Assembly (NCBI GenBank): GCA_903951425.1 | Contig: CAJBBX010000005.1 | Span: 54,867-118,866, forward strand | DNA from: an uncultured Chthonomonas sp. | GTDB lineage: Bacteria > Armatimonadota > Chthonomonadetes > Chthonomonadales > CAJBBX01 | Direction of reading: 5' to 3' | DNA length: 64,000 bases | Notes under the pieces: generated by a model | Database searches by the model: none | Seen by the model: the letters and a program-made list of their open reading frames with translations, nothing else | Told to the model about the DNA's origin: nothing | Part shown: one piece after another, positions 1 to 8,767 of the stretch | Position numbering within the stretch: the stretch's first letter is position 1 | Layout: every line of letters begins with the position of its first letter | Translations under genes and position numbers: made by a program

Positions 1-2
1 GC

Positions 3-575
3 CTGCGTCTCAGGCCGGGCATGCGGGTTCTGGACGTTTGCGCCGGGACGGGTGACGTGGCCTTTGCCGCTGGACGCTCAGAGCCGGGACTGCAGGCCGT
101 TGTCGGTTGCGATTTCTGCATCGACATGCTGGAGATCGCCACCGCGAAGCAGGCCGCCCACTCGTGTGCCGTTACGTGGGTTGCTGCCGACGCCCTGGCC
201 TTGCCCTTCCGGTCTGCGACGTTCGATGCCTGCGCCGTGGCGTTCGGCATTCGCAATGTGATCAGGCCCGCCGACGGCTTCGCGGAGATGGCACGGGTGA
301 CACGGCCCGGCGGCGTTGTCGGTTGCCTGGAGTTCGGGACGCCGCGCGGCCGCTTCGCGGCGGCGCTGGTGAGGATGTACGAGAACATGGCGCTTCCTGC
401 GCTGGGCGGTCTACTGAGTCGGCGCGCCGCCTACACCTACCTGCCGGAGTCCATCGGGCGGTTCAGCTCGAGGGAGGATGTCATGGAGATGATGCGTGCT
501 TCGGGGCTTGCTGAGGTCCGGGTCACCGACCTGGCGCTTGGAGCGGTGAACCTGTTCACCGGGGTGCGTCGTTGA
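3..575 (+). CDS. ubiE: Demethylmenaquinone/ubiquinone C-methyltransferase, 5' truncated
   Basis: SAM-dependent C-methyltransferase of the last step of menaquinone (or ubiquinone) synthesis. The open frame runs in from the window edge. Codons before the first ATG (position 21) read LRLRPG and join smoothly to the SAM-binding motif I (VLDVCAGTGD), so roughly 50 N-terminal residues are missing. The family signature FGIRNV follows at about position 243. The stop overlaps the TTG start of the prenyl synthase gene (TTGA), so the two are translationally coupled. A menG gene next to a long-chain prenyl diphosphate synthase is the classic menaquinone arrangement, so demethylmenaquinone is the likelier substrate; this is inference. 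Confidence 0.9.
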   Translation: MRLRPGMRVLDVCAGTGDVAFAAGRSEPGLQAVVGCDFCIDMLEIATAKQAAHSCAVTWVAADALALPFRSATFDACAVAFGIRNVIRPADGFAEMARVTRPGGVVGCLEFGTPRGRFAAALVRMYENMALPALGGLLSRRAAYTYLPESIGRFSSREDVMEMMRASGLAEVRVTDLALGAVNLFTGVRR

Positions 576-1579
576 GGGCGCAGCCCGTGGCCGCTGTTCC
601 AGGCGGCGCTTCCTGGCTCGACCCGATTCGGGATGACCTTGATGTCATCGAGGGCTTGCTTGGCGACGCGGTAGCCTCGCAAGTGAAGCAGGTCTACTCC
701 ATCAGCGAGCACGTCCTCCTGGCGGGCGGCAAGCGCCTGCGGCCGGCGCTGGTCGCCCTGGCCACGAGGTGCCTGAAGCCCGACGCATCCACGGAATCGA
801 TGGCGCGGGTCGCCGCTTCGGTGGAGTTGGTTCACATGGCCACGCTGGTACATGACGATGTGGTCGACAGTAGCGCCGTTCGTCGCGGCAAGGCCACGGC
901 GAACGCGGTCTTCGGCAACGGCATGGCGGTTATCGTCGGAGACTACCTGCTGGCGCGGTCTATGCACCTCCTTTCGGAAGATTTCGACCGCCGGATCCTC
1001 CGCGCTGTCTCTGCCGTCACCATCGAGATGAGCGAGGGCGAGGTGATGGAGATCCTCGCCACCGGCGACACTCAGCTGACGGAGGAGGCCCACCTGGAGA
1101 TCATCCGCAAGAAGACCGCGGTCTTCCTTGAGGGCTGCTGCCGGTGCGGGGCCATTCTAGCCGACGCAGGCGAGGCTGAGGAGGATGCGCTGGCCCATTA
1201 CGGTAACCACATGGGTATCGCCTTCCAATTGGCCGACGACCTGCTCGACTACCTCGGCGATCCTGCGGTGACCGGCAAGCCCGTCGGGAGCGACCTTCGC
1301 GAAGGTCGCGCTACGCTCCCGTTCATCCTCGCCCTGGAGAACGCGCCGCCCGACATCCGCGAACGACTGCTTGCGGCGTTCGGCAACCCTGCGCTCACCG
1401 ATGCCGACGTGACTGCACTCGTTCGGCTCATGGAGCGGCTGCAGGTCTTCGGGCGGGCTCGCACGGCTGCGCGTATGCACGCCGACCGAGCCGTGGACGC
1501 TGTGAGCCTGCTGCCGCCGAGCCCTTACCGAGCCAGCCTGGCGGAGTTGGCCGAGTACTGCGTATCCCGCGAGCGCTAG
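572..1579 (+). CDS. Long-chain polyprenyl diphosphate synthase (heptaprenyl/octaprenyl type)
   Basis: Trans-prenyltransferase that extends farnesyl diphosphate with isopentenyl diphosphate to make the quinone side chain. The 335-residue product has both aspartate-rich motifs, DDVVD at residues 95-99 and DDLLD at 222-226, which bind Mg-diphosphate. The GGKRLRP motif typical of the family lies near residue 53. The start is TTG, overlapping the upstream methyltransferase stop by four bases; no later start keeps the N-terminal helix. Context points to the menaquinone tail. The chain length made cannot be read safely, so IspB- or HepT-like names are equally possible. Confidence 0.92.
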   Translation: MRAQPVAAVPGGASWLDPIRDDLDVIEGLLGDAVASQVKQVYSISEHVLLAGGKRLRPALVALATRCLKPDASTESMARVAASVELVHMATLVHDDVVDSSAVRRGKATANAVFGNGMAVIVGDYLLARSMHLLSEDFDRRILRAVSAVTIEMSEGEVMEILATGDTQLTEEAHLEIIRKKTAVFLEGCCRCGAILADAGEAEEDALAHYGNHMGIAFQLADDLLDYLGDPAVTGKPVGSDLREGRATLPFILALENAPPDIRERLLAAFGNPALTDADVTALVRLMERLQVFGRARTAARMHADRAVDAVSLLPPSPYRASLAELAEYCVSRER

Positions 1580-1603
1580 GAGCGCCGATTGGAGCCTGGC
1601 TAT

Positions 1604-2419
1604 ATGTCGATCACCCTCTCAGACTTGCGAACCTGCGTCCTCGACATGGACGGCGTCATCTGGACGATGGACGATCCAGTCCCCGGTGCGGCGGAGGCGA
1701 TCGCGCGCCTTAGGGCCCTGGGCCTGTCGGTGAGCTACCTCACGAACAACTCGTCCAAGACCCGCATGGACTATGTTCGCAAGCTGGCCCGATTCGGCAT
1801 TCCCGCCGCAGAAGGCGACGTGATGACTTCCGCCTATGCCACAGCGCTACTGCTGGCCAAGGAGGGCGCGTGCGGCGCCCGAGCGTACGTGATCGGCGAG
1901 CAGGGCCTCCGCGACGAGCTTTCCGCCGCGGGCGTTGAGGTGGTGAGCGGCGCCGATGAGCCCGAGGTTTCGCTGGTGGTGGTCGGCTGGGATCGGCAGT
2001 TCACCTACGACAAACTGGCCGCCGCACACGGCTACATCGTGCGGCGCGGGGCCAGGTTCATCGCCACGAACCGTGATGCCACCTATCCCGACGCCGGTGG
2101 CCGCACCCTTCCCGGCGGCGGCTCCATCGTCGCTGCGGTCGCGACCTGCGCAGGCGTGGAACCGAAGACCATCGGCAAGCCCGAGCCGCATGCCCTGCTG
2201 TTGCTGCTGGAGCAGGAGGGCCTACGCCTCGACCAATGCCTCGTGATCGGGGATCGGCTCGACACGGACATCGCCCTTGGTCGCCGGTGGGGCGCACCCG
2301 CCGCGATGGTGCTCACGGGTATCTCAACGCTCGAGGAGGTCGAGGAGACGCCCGCCGACCTGCGGCCCGACCTGGTGGCCGCCGACCTGCCCGCCCTGGT
2401 GGCCATGCTGGAGGTGTGA
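1604..2419 (+). CDS. HAD-IIA family phosphatase (NagD/4-nitrophenylphosphatase-like)
   Basis: Cytoplasmic haloacid-dehalogenase-type phosphatase of 271 residues. Motif I is DMDGVIW with nucleophile D14 and acid/base D16. LTNNSSK matches motif II, and GDRLDTDI matches the Mg-binding motif IV typical of subclass IIA (NagD, phosphoglycolate phosphatase-like). The ATG at 1604 is preferred over a TTG at 1589 because GGAG at 1591-1594 sits nine bases upstream. The substrate is unknown; this class removes phosphate from sugar or metabolite phosphates, often as house-cleaning. It ends just before the GNAT gene and its stop overlaps that gene's ribosome-binding region. Confidence 0.88.
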   Translation: MSITLSDLRTCVLDMDGVIWTMDDPVPGAAEAIARLRALGLSVSYLTNNSSKTRMDYVRKLARFGIPAAEGDVMTSAYATALLLAKEGACGARAYVIGEQGLRDELSAAGVEVVSGADEPEVSLVVVGWDRQFTYDKLAAAHGYIVRRGARFIATNRDATYPDAGGRTLPGGGSIVAAVATCAGVEPKTIGKPEPHALLLLLEQEGLRLDQCLVIGDRLDTDIALGRRWGAPAAMVLTGISTLEEVEETPADLRPDLVAADLPALVAMLEV

Positions 2420-2423
2420 ACCG

Positions 2424-3428
2424 ATGTACGCAGTTTTGACGCAAGGGCGACTGCCCAGTGGCAAGGCGATCGAGTGCGGTGTCGTCCTCGCCCCTGACGC
2501 CCTCTACGAGCAGCAGGTCACTGCGCTCTTGGGCCACAAGGGGCCGTCGTGGTCGGAGCATATTGCGGCTTCGCTCCGCGGTGAGACCGATGATCTCGAG
2601 ACGCGCTTCTACATCGCCACCGTCGAGGGCTCTGTCGTCGCCAACATCATGACGATTGAGCGGGCCGGTGTGGGCATCCTGGGCCATGTTTTCACTGTGC
2701 CGGAGGCGCGGCGGCAGGGCATCTGCAAGACGCTCATGGGCGCCCAGAACGCTGACTTCCGTGCGCGCGGCGGCAAACGGCTGGTGCTGGGTACCGGGTT
2801 CGAGAGTCACCCCTATTGGATCTACCACTCGTTCGGCTTCCGAAGCCTCCGCGGCGGGTTCATGGCCTTCAGCGTCGGCGACGGAGCCGATCCAACCTCG
2901 GACTGGTATGACCCCAACGGCGCCGTTGTCGCCCCTTGTGCGTGGCGCCACTGGCCCGGCCTCGCGATTCTGGCCTCGACCGATTTGAGCGATGCCTTCA
3001 GGTCCGCTGCGTGGGATGTGGCCGACATCGGCAACCTCGAGTGGCCCTACGTGCGGTTCATGCAGATGCTTCGCGAGGAACACGGCGTCCAGGGCGCCGT
3101 GCTTGAGGGACGCAACGGAGCTGCGTTGGGCTGGGTCACGCTGACCCAGATGCCGGCGGGTTACTGCGGCGGCTGGCCCGGAACATGGTTGCTCGACTCG
3201 TACGCCCATCCCGCTGCGGCTGAGCGCCTGACGGACTTGCTCGCGGCGCTGCAAGTCCCAGCAGGCAAGACGTTGGCCTGGGTTCCCGTCGGTGACGAGG
3301 TGCGGGCCTCGGCGTGCCGCTCGATCGGCATGGAATGCGAGGGCGTTGTGAAGGGCCTCATGGGCGGAGTGGATGCGGCGCTCTTCGGCATGGGCTCCAC
3401 GGCCGATGCGGGACCAGACCGGCCGTGA
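2424..3428 (+). CDS. GNAT-family N-acetyltransferase-like protein
   Basis: 334-residue protein with a single GNAT acetyl-CoA-binding core at roughly residues 60-160. Motif A is visible as VPEARRQGIC. The C-terminal half (about 170 residues) has no motif I recognise and may be a degenerate second GNAT-like fold. The ATG at 2424 follows a GAGGTG ribosome site that overlaps the upstream stop; the frame stays open further upstream, but that part is out of context in the HAD gene. The end overlaps the GTG of larC (GTGA). Substrate unknown. Confidence 0.8.
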   Translation: MYAVLTQGRLPSGKAIECGVVLAPDALYEQQVTALLGHKGPSWSEHIAASLRGETDDLETRFYIATVEGSVVANIMTIERAGVGILGHVFTVPEARRQGICKTLMGAQNADFRARGGKRLVLGTGFESHPYWIYHSFGFRSLRGGFMAFSVGDGADPTSDWYDPNGAVVAPCAWRHWPGLAILASTDLSDAFRSAAWDVADIGNLEWPYVRFMQMLREEHGVQGAVLEGRNGAALGWVTLTQMPAGYCGGWPGTWLLDSYAHPAAAERLTDLLAALQVPAGKTLAWVPVGDEVRASACRSIGMECEGVVKGLMGGVDAALFGMGSTADAGPDRP

Positions 3429-4615
3429 GGCTCGCCTACCTGGACTGCATCGGGGGCATCTCCGGCAACATGATGCTCGCCGCCCTGCTCGATGCCGGGG
3501 GCGATGAGGCGGGACTGCGCGACGGCCTCGCTTCCCTCGGCGTTCCAGGCTGGGAGCTTGTGGCCGAGCGGGTCGCGGTGAACGGCATATCGGCCACGCA
3601 CGTCGATGTGCGTATGGACGAGGCAGCCCAGCCGCACCGGCACCTTGGCGATATCATGGGCGTCATCGAGGGAGCGGGCCTCGACGGTGTCGTGGCCCGG
3701 CGGGCCGTAGCGGTCTTTACCAGGCTGGCCGAGGCCGAGGCTTCCGTGCATGGCTCCACCGTGGATCACGTCCACTTCCACGAGGTCGGTGCGGTGGACG
3801 CCATTGTCGACATCGTGGGGGCCTGCCTGTTGCTTCGGAGCCTGGGCGTTGATGAGGTCCGTTGCTCTCCATTGCCGTCGGGGCACGGTGTCACGCGGAG
3901 CATGCACGGTGTCATTCCCATACCGCCGCCTGCGGTGACGGCCTTGCTGACGGGCGTGCCGACCTTCGGCGTCGATATCGCTGCCGAGCTTGTGACGCCT
4001 ACGGGCGCTGCGCTGGCGGTTACGCTCAGCTCGTCGTTCGGTCGCCTGCCTGCCATGCGCGTGTCAGCTTGCGGCTACGGCGCGGGCACGAAGCGGTTCG
4101 AGCAACGGCCGAATCTGCTCCGGGTCATGCTGGGCGAGGTCGCCGACGAGGCAGATCGGTCGGCGGACGAGGTTTGCGTCATTGAGGCCAACATCGACGA
4201 TCTGCTGCCGCAGTTCTATGATGTTGTTATGGAGCGCCTGCTTCGAGCCGGCGCACTCGACGTCTACCTCACACCCATCCAGATGAAGAAGGGCCGCCCA
4301 GCGCACAAGCTCTCCATCATCGCGGAGCCCGGCCACGTAGACGCGCTGGCGGCTCTGGCGTTCCGCGAGACCTCCACCTTCGGCCTTCGCATCGCGCCTA
4401 TGCGACGCCTCTGCGTTGATCGGCAATGGGTGGTGGTGGAGACCGGCTTTGGCCGTATCCGGGTGAAGGTGGCTTCGTGGCACGGTTCCGAGACCCACTT
4501 CGCGCCCGAGTATGAGGACGTGAAGCGTGCGGCGCATGCCGCCGATGTGCCGTTGAAGACGGTCCACCAGGCCGCCGTCACGGCTTACCAGACTACCGGG
4601 CGCCGGGTGTCGTGA
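3425..4615 (+). CDS. larC: Nickel-pincer cofactor nickel insertase LarC
   Basis: LarC inserts nickel into the pyridinium dithiocarboxylate cofactor used by lactate racemase-type enzymes. The 396-residue protein begins LAYLDCIGGISGNM, the usual LarC N-terminus, and carries HFHEVGAVDAIVD at about residue 115, a strongly conserved family motif. The GTG start overlaps the upstream stop (GTGA). In some lactobacilli larC is read through a programmed frameshift; here it is one continuous frame. No larA, larB or larE lies in this window, so its client enzyme must be encoded elsewhere. Confidence 0.9.
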   Translation: MRLAYLDCIGGISGNMMLAALLDAGGDEAGLRDGLASLGVPGWELVAERVAVNGISATHVDVRMDEAAQPHRHLGDIMGVIEGAGLDGVVARRAVAVFTRLAEAEASVHGSTVDHVHFHEVGAVDAIVDIVGACLLLRSLGVDEVRCSPLPSGHGVTRSMHGVIPIPPPAVTALLTGVPTFGVDIAAELVTPTGAALAVTLSSSFGRLPAMRVSACGYGAGTKRFEQRPNLLRVMLGEVADEADRSADEVCVIEANIDDLLPQFYDVVMERLLRAGALDVYLTPIQMKKGRPAHKLSIIAEPGHVDALAALAFRETSTFGLRIAPMRRLCVDRQWVVVETGFGRIRVKVASWHGSETHFAPEYEDVKRAAHAADVPLKTVHQAAVTAYQTTGRRVS

Positions 4616-5064
4616 TGGCTGCGCCGTGCCGTTGCCGGAATTGCGGGCAGGCGACCTCAGGCCCCGGTGGCTGTCCTCGGTGCGGCGGCTGGTGCGATGT
4701 CGGGCCCGCTGTTCCGAGCGGCATGTGGCTGGGCATCGCGGTAGGCCTGGCGGCCCTGGTCTTCCTCTCCGCACTCTTCGCTGCGTCGTACGCGCGTTAC
4801 AGGGCGCAGGGCGAACTCCCGTCGCCACCGCGACTACCCTCAACTACAGGTGGTCGCATTAGCCCTGCCCAGCCGACGCGACGCTCCCCAGGCCTCGACG
4901 AGACGGAGGCCCAGGCTCGGCGTGAGCTTGAACGGCTATACCGGCGGACCGGCGTGGGCCAGGCGCCTGGCCTTGGGGGTGACGTGCGTCTGCGCGGCGG
5001 AGGGTCGCTGTCCAGAACTGACTACGAGCGTTACCGGAGTAGTGTCGGCGGAGGGCTACGCTAG
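4615..5064 (+). CDS. Small zinc-ribbon membrane protein, function unknown
   Basis: 149-residue protein. The N-terminus is cysteine rich (CRCRNCG, then CPRCGGWC by residue 27), forming a likely zinc ribbon. A single hydrophobic segment follows at about residues 37-58 (GMWLGIAVGLAALVFLSALF). The rest is a low-complexity Arg/Gly/Pro-rich tail. It starts at ATG overlapping the larC stop (TGATG), so it is coupled to larC. I do not recognise the family. Its TAG stop overlaps the stop of the convergent gtrA-like gene in a shared CTAG. Confidence 0.7.
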   Translation: MAAPCRCRNCGQATSGPGGCPRCGGWCDVGPAVPSGMWLGIAVGLAALVFLSALFAASYARYRAQGELPSPPRLPSTTGGRISPAQPTRRSPGLDETEAQARRELERLYRRTGVGQAPGLGGDVRLRGGGSLSRTDYERYRSSVGGGLR

Positions 5065-5555
5065 GCCGCGTCGTCGCCACCGGAGACTGGCTTGGCGCTG
5101 AAGGTCCAGCGCTTGTTCGCGTTGAAGTTCCAGAGCGAAACGACTACGATGGCCACGGCCTTGGCGGCGTTGAGCAGGCGCGGACTGGGGTTACCGTGGT
5201 AGAAGAGCGATGGATGGACCGTGAGCATCACGAGCTTCATCACGAGCACGTTGAGCAGCAGCCCGCCGATGTTTACCAGGAGAAACTTCACAAACTGCTC
5301 GTGCCTTGCGCCGCTGCCCATCCCCTTGAACGTCCAGAGGCTGTTCCAGACGAAGCTGTTCCCCACCGCGATGGCGAACGAGATGATCTGCGCGGGGATC
5401 CAATGGAGCCCGCCGGAGAAGAGCAGCGTTGGATGAACCAGGAGGTTCAGGAGACCTACGTCGATGACCGTCGATGACGCGCCGATGATGCAAAACTTCA
5501 CGAACTGGCGGACGGCGGGCAGACGAACAAGCTGTCGGATGGCAGGTCTCTCCAC
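5061..5555 (-). CDS. GtrA-like four-helix membrane protein
   Basis: GtrA-family proteins are small inner-membrane proteins thought to flip or escort lipid-linked sugars. Four hydrophobic helices are visible, beginning FVKFCIIGASSTVIDVGLL. Two conserved W-x-F endings, LWTF and KRWTF, follow helices 2 and 4. The frame stays open upstream to 5774 but then runs through the tRNA-Glu promoter, so a start at GTG 5555 (164 residues, normal family size) is my choice; the ATG at 5678 is the alternative. No clear ribosome site marks either. No glycosyltransferase neighbours it. Confidence 0.75.
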   Translation of the reverse strand: MERPAIRQLVRLPAVRQFVKFCIIGASSTVIDVGLLNLLVHPTLLFSGGLHWIPAQIISFAIAVGNSFVWNSLWTFKGMGSGARHEQFVKFLLVNIGGLLLNVLVMKLVMLTVHPSLFYHGNPSPRLLNAAKAVAIVVVSLWNFNANKRWTFSAKPVSGGDDAA

Positions 5556-5709
5556 CGCGGCGGACCGCAGCCGGACGGTGGCGCCGAACGGCGCCGGGCG
5601 GGCGGCCCACAAGGGCCGTCGGGCGCAGACGCGCTCTGCGGCAAGTATACCATCCGGCCGTGCGGCGGCCCCTGGCATCCGAAATCGGCCAAAATGAGGC
5701 CCCAAGGCG

Positions 5710-5739
5710 TTGACTGAGCCGCGAAGGGTCTGCCATACT
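5710..5739 (+). promoter_or_regulatory. Promoter of tRNA-Glu
   Basis: TTGACT at 5710-5715, an 18-base spacer and CATACT at 5734-5739. The expected start lies near 5746, about 20 bases before the mature tRNA 5' end. Confidence 0.75.
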
Positions 5740-5766
5740 GTTCGCGCTGTAGCCAACTGAATACGT

Positions 5767-5841
5767 GGCGCCATCGTCTAGCGGTCAGGACAGGGGGTTC
5801 TCAGCTCTCAAGCCGGGGTTCGATTCCCCGTGGCGCTACCA
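5767..5841 (+). tRNA. tRNA-Glu (anticodon CTC)
   Basis: Full cloverleaf. The acceptor GGCGCCA pairs with TGGCGCT, and the D arm has the glutamate-type TCGTCTAGCGGTC. The anticodon loop is TTCTCAG with CTC, and the T arm is CGGGG-TTCGATT-CCCCG. The 3' CCA is encoded (5839-5841). It is a single-gene unit with its own promoter and terminator. It reads GAG, the commoner glutamate codon in this GC-rich DNA. Confidence 0.96.
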
Positions 5842-5851
5842 ACTCCTCAAG

Positions 5852-5873
5852 GGGCGGGATATCCCGCCCTTTT
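5852..5873 (+). terminator. Rho-independent terminator after tRNA-Glu
   Basis: GGGCGGGAT pairs exactly with ATCCCGCCC (5852-5869), followed by TTTT. This is the clearest classical terminator in the window. Confidence 0.85.
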
Positions 5874-5887
5874 CGTTCATGTGAACC

Positions 5888-7207
5888 TTGCATCCAAGAA
5901 CCCGGGGCGTATACTTGGCCGTCGGCCTCTTCGCGTGCTCAGCCCCACGGCTCGCAGGCCAGGCGGTCCCTCAGACCGGTGTTGCGTCCGCGTCGTCCCC
6001 GCCGACCCCGCTCACGATAGAAGATGCTGTGCACACTGCCTTGCGTCACAGTCCCATTGCCCAGTCCATCCGGTCGGCGCGAGCGGCCTCGCTTGCGGCG
6101 GCAGAGCGCGACAGGCCCGTGGCACGTCCGGTGGCGACGTTCCGGGCAGGCGGAGGCGTGCAGGGGCCTGAACCCGGTCCGGGACTGGCTCAGTCACTCC
6201 TTCCGGCGCGAACCTGGAGCCTTGGCCTCTCCGCCGAGCAGGTAGTCCTCCATGCCGGCGCCGGCGACGCCGCAGCCAGGTACCGCGCCTTGCGCCGCAT
6301 TGCCGACGCCGAAGCGGCGGCGGCGCTCAGTGACGCGCTCCACGAGCTCCGCTTGGCGTTTATAGCGGCCCATCTCGCCGACCAGATGACGGCCATCGCA
6401 GACACAGGCGTTGAGATGGCCCGCGCCCACTTCGGCCTCGTGAAGGAGATGGCCGAGGCCGGCCAGATACCCCGCCGCGATATCGATGCCACGGACGCCG
6501 AAGTGGCGCAAGCCGAGCAGGGACTGATCCGGGCTCGCAACGGGCGCCGTCTGGCTCGCGGCAATCTGGCTCGGCTGATGGGTCGTATTGAGGCCGTGTC
6601 GGAGCCGTTAGCCAATCCCGGCCTGCATGCACTGGCCCGGTCGGAGTGCCGCCCTTGTCCCGAAGTGGGGCTTCTGGAGGCTCAGCTGGCCTCAGCGCGC
6701 ACCGGCGGGAGGCTGGCGGCTACGCAGCGTGCGCCCGAGCTAGCGGCCGTCGCCACGGCCAGCGCCCAACCGGAGACGCCACTCATCGGTCCGACCTATG
6801 CCGCGCTGGGCCTGCGCCTGACCTGGAAGCTCCTCGACGGCGGCGCCTCGCGCATCGACCGGGCGGAGGCGCGGGCGCGAGCAGACCAACTCAGCGCGCT
6901 ACTGGAGGGGACCCGGCGCTCATTGGCGCTGCAGTGGGACAAGGCCGTGGCCGACGCAGAGGACGCCGCCGCCGCTCTCCGCACCGCTGAGCGCCAGGTT
7001 GCCTCGGCGTGGTCCGCGCTGGAGGTGACGCTGGCGCGCTACCGCGAGCGGATGGCCCCGGAGATTGAACTGAGCGGCGCCCGGCTGGCGGTGGCCCGCG
7101 CCCAGGGCAACGTGGCCCAGGCACGGGCCGCCCTGCAGGGCGCCTACGCCGACCAGCGCCATGCGGCCGCACTGGATGCCGATCTGCCTCAGGAGCCGAG
7201 ACCATGA
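5888..7207 (+). CDS. TolC-like outer membrane efflux channel protein
   Basis: Outer-membrane factor of a tripartite efflux pump. After a weak signal-like start, the protein shows the TolC-family opening LTIEDAVHTALRHSP and long alanine-rich amphipathic helices in two halves (about residues 40-230 and 260-430), as in the periplasmic tunnel. Length 439 is normal. The start is uncertain: TTG 5888 is the outermost. A promoter-like TTGCAT-N16-TATACT (5888-5915) lies inside the reading frame, and no good ribosome site is visible. The end overlaps the ATG of the adaptor gene (ATGA), giving one operon with the HlyD and RND genes. Confidence 0.85.
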   Translation: MHPRTRGVYLAVGLFACSAPRLAGQAVPQTGVASASSPPTPLTIEDAVHTALRHSPIAQSIRSARAASLAAAERDRPVARPVATFRAGGGVQGPEPGPGLAQSLLPARTWSLGLSAEQVVLHAGAGDAAARYRALRRIADAEAAAALSDALHELRLAFIAAHLADQMTAIADTGVEMARAHFGLVKEMAEAGQIPRRDIDATDAEVAQAEQGLIRARNGRRLARGNLARLMGRIEAVSEPLANPGLHALARSECRPCPEVGLLEAQLASARTGGRLAATQRAPELAAVATASAQPETPLIGPTYAALGLRLTWKLLDGGASRIDRAEARARADQLSALLEGTRRSLALQWDKAVADAEDAAAALRTAERQVASAWSALEVTLARYRERMAPEIELSGARLAVARAQGNVAQARAALQGAYADQRHAAALDADLPQEPRP

Positions 7208-8733
7208 GGCGCGTGCTTGGCGTTGCGCTTCTGGTCGCTTGTGTGGTCGGCGCGGCAGCGTTCTATGTCTCGATGCGAAATCAGGCCGCGCGGCCCCCAG
7301 CGTCTCACACAGGGGCCACCGCGGGGCAGCCTGCAATCGTCGAGGTCTGTCCTCCGGAGCCCGCAGAAGTGGGCCGGCGCGTCGAAGTGCTGGGTCGGGT
7401 CGTGCCCGCTGCCGAGGCTGCCATCAGCGCCAAGGTTCCTTCTCGCATCGTTAAGGTGCTCATTGCTGAGGGTGACACGGTGGCGGTCGGGCAGAAGCTG
7501 GTAACGCTTGACCTGGGCGACCTTGCCGCCCAGGTGGGCGGCGCGGAAGCAGGATGGGCGGCCGCACGCGCCGTGGACCGCAAGGCTCGTGCGGGTCGTG
7601 ACGCCCGGGCCACCGAAATGGACGCGGCTCTGAGCCAAACGGAGGCCGGGTTGGCTGTTGCCCGTGCCAAGCTGAAGCAGGCCGAGCTGGCCGTCGAGCT
7701 CGGAGCCGACGCGGCCGGTTCCGATGCTGATCGGGCCGAGGCGGGCGTCCTGCAGGCCAAGGCAGGGGTAGACCAGGCGCGCGTGGGGCTGCGCGTCGCG
7801 GCTGAGACCGCGGAGCGGCTGGAGCGGCTCCACAAGGTTGGGGGCATCGCCCTTGCGCACCTTCAGGGCGCCCGGGCACAGGCCGACATCGCGCAGTCGC
7901 AGCTTGACCTCGCCGAGGCAGCGCTGAAGGCGGCCCAGGCAGCTGCGGCTCCGGCACGTCGCGCCGCCCGGTTGCGAGGCAAGGTCAACGAGGCCGATCT
8001 GGAGGCCGCCCACGCCGGTGTACGTCTGGCAGAGCAGGCTGTTGCGTACGCCCGTAAGGCCCGCGGCCAGGCGCTCGATGTTGCCTCCGCCGATATGGCA
8101 GCTGCTGCGGCGCAATCCGCTCAGGCTCGTGCCGGTGTGCGTCAGGCACGGGCAAGCGTGGGAACTGACTCGATCGACTCCCCCATCACCGGCGTGGTGA
8201 CCGGCCTCACCGCCGTGGCCGGCGAGTACGCCCAGCCCGGCATGGCCCTCATGCGGATCGCGTCCCCTGCCGCTCGTGCCGTCGAGGCGCCGGTGAGCCT
8301 TCGGACGGCGCGGCGCCTACGCGTGGGTTCCACCTGCAGGATCGTCGGGGCGACCGGCGGCGCCGTATCCGCGATCGTGGAGCGCGTGGGTCCGCTCGTC
8401 TCCCGCGACGGCCGGACCATACTGGTGCGCGTAGCCCTGACGCGACCGGCGCCGGGCCTCGGTCCCGGGCAGTCGGCTCGCGTCGTCCTGTCGGCGTCGC
8501 CTGAGCCCGGTGCAGTGCAGGTTCCCGCCACGGCGGTTCAGACCGATGGCCCAGACGCTGTCGTGTTCGTCCTGGACGCGGCGTCAGGGCGTGTCCGTCG
8601 CCGAACGGTGGGCGTCGTCGACGCGTCAGCGGCGACCGCGACGGTCACCGGGCTCACTCCGACCGAGAGGATCGTGGCGCAACCGCCGCAGGGCCTAGAG
8701 GACGGTGACCGCGTGACGGCCGAGCGGCAGTGA
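7204..8733 (+). CDS. HlyD/RND periplasmic adaptor (membrane fusion protein)
   Basis: Periplasmic adaptor linking the RND pump to the TolC-like channel. One N-terminal anchor helix (residues about 3-22) is followed by a lipoyl-like half (VLGRVVPAAEAAISAKVPSR). Next comes an unusually long Ala/Glu-rich coiled-coil hairpin (about residues 100-300), the second lipoyl half (IDSPITGVVTGLTAVAGEYA), and beta-barrel and membrane-proximal domains. At 509 residues it is longer than AcrA-type adaptors, mostly because of the hairpin. Translationally coupled to the preceding gene; the pump gene starts 34 bases downstream. Confidence 0.88.
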   Translation: MRRVLGVALLVACVVGAAAFYVSMRNQAARPPASHTGATAGQPAIVEVCPPEPAEVGRRVEVLGRVVPAAEAAISAKVPSRIVKVLIAEGDTVAVGQKLVTLDLGDLAAQVGGAEAGWAAARAVDRKARAGRDARATEMDAALSQTEAGLAVARAKLKQAELAVELGADAAGSDADRAEAGVLQAKAGVDQARVGLRVAAETAERLERLHKVGGIALAHLQGARAQADIAQSQLDLAEAALKAAQAAAAPARRAARLRGKVNEADLEAAHAGVRLAEQAVAYARKARGQALDVASADMAAAAAQSAQARAGVRQARASVGTDSIDSPITGVVTGLTAVAGEYAQPGMALMRIASPAARAVEAPVSLRTARRLRVGSTCRIVGATGGAVSAIVERVGPLVSRDGRTILVRVALTRPAPGLGPGQSARVVLSASPEPGAVQVPATAVQTDGPDAVVFVLDAASGRVRRRTVGVVDASAATATVTGLTPTERIVAQPPQGLEDGDRVTAERQ

Positions 8734-8767
8734 GCGGGCACGCCTCCATGATCAGGGTGCGCCGTCC

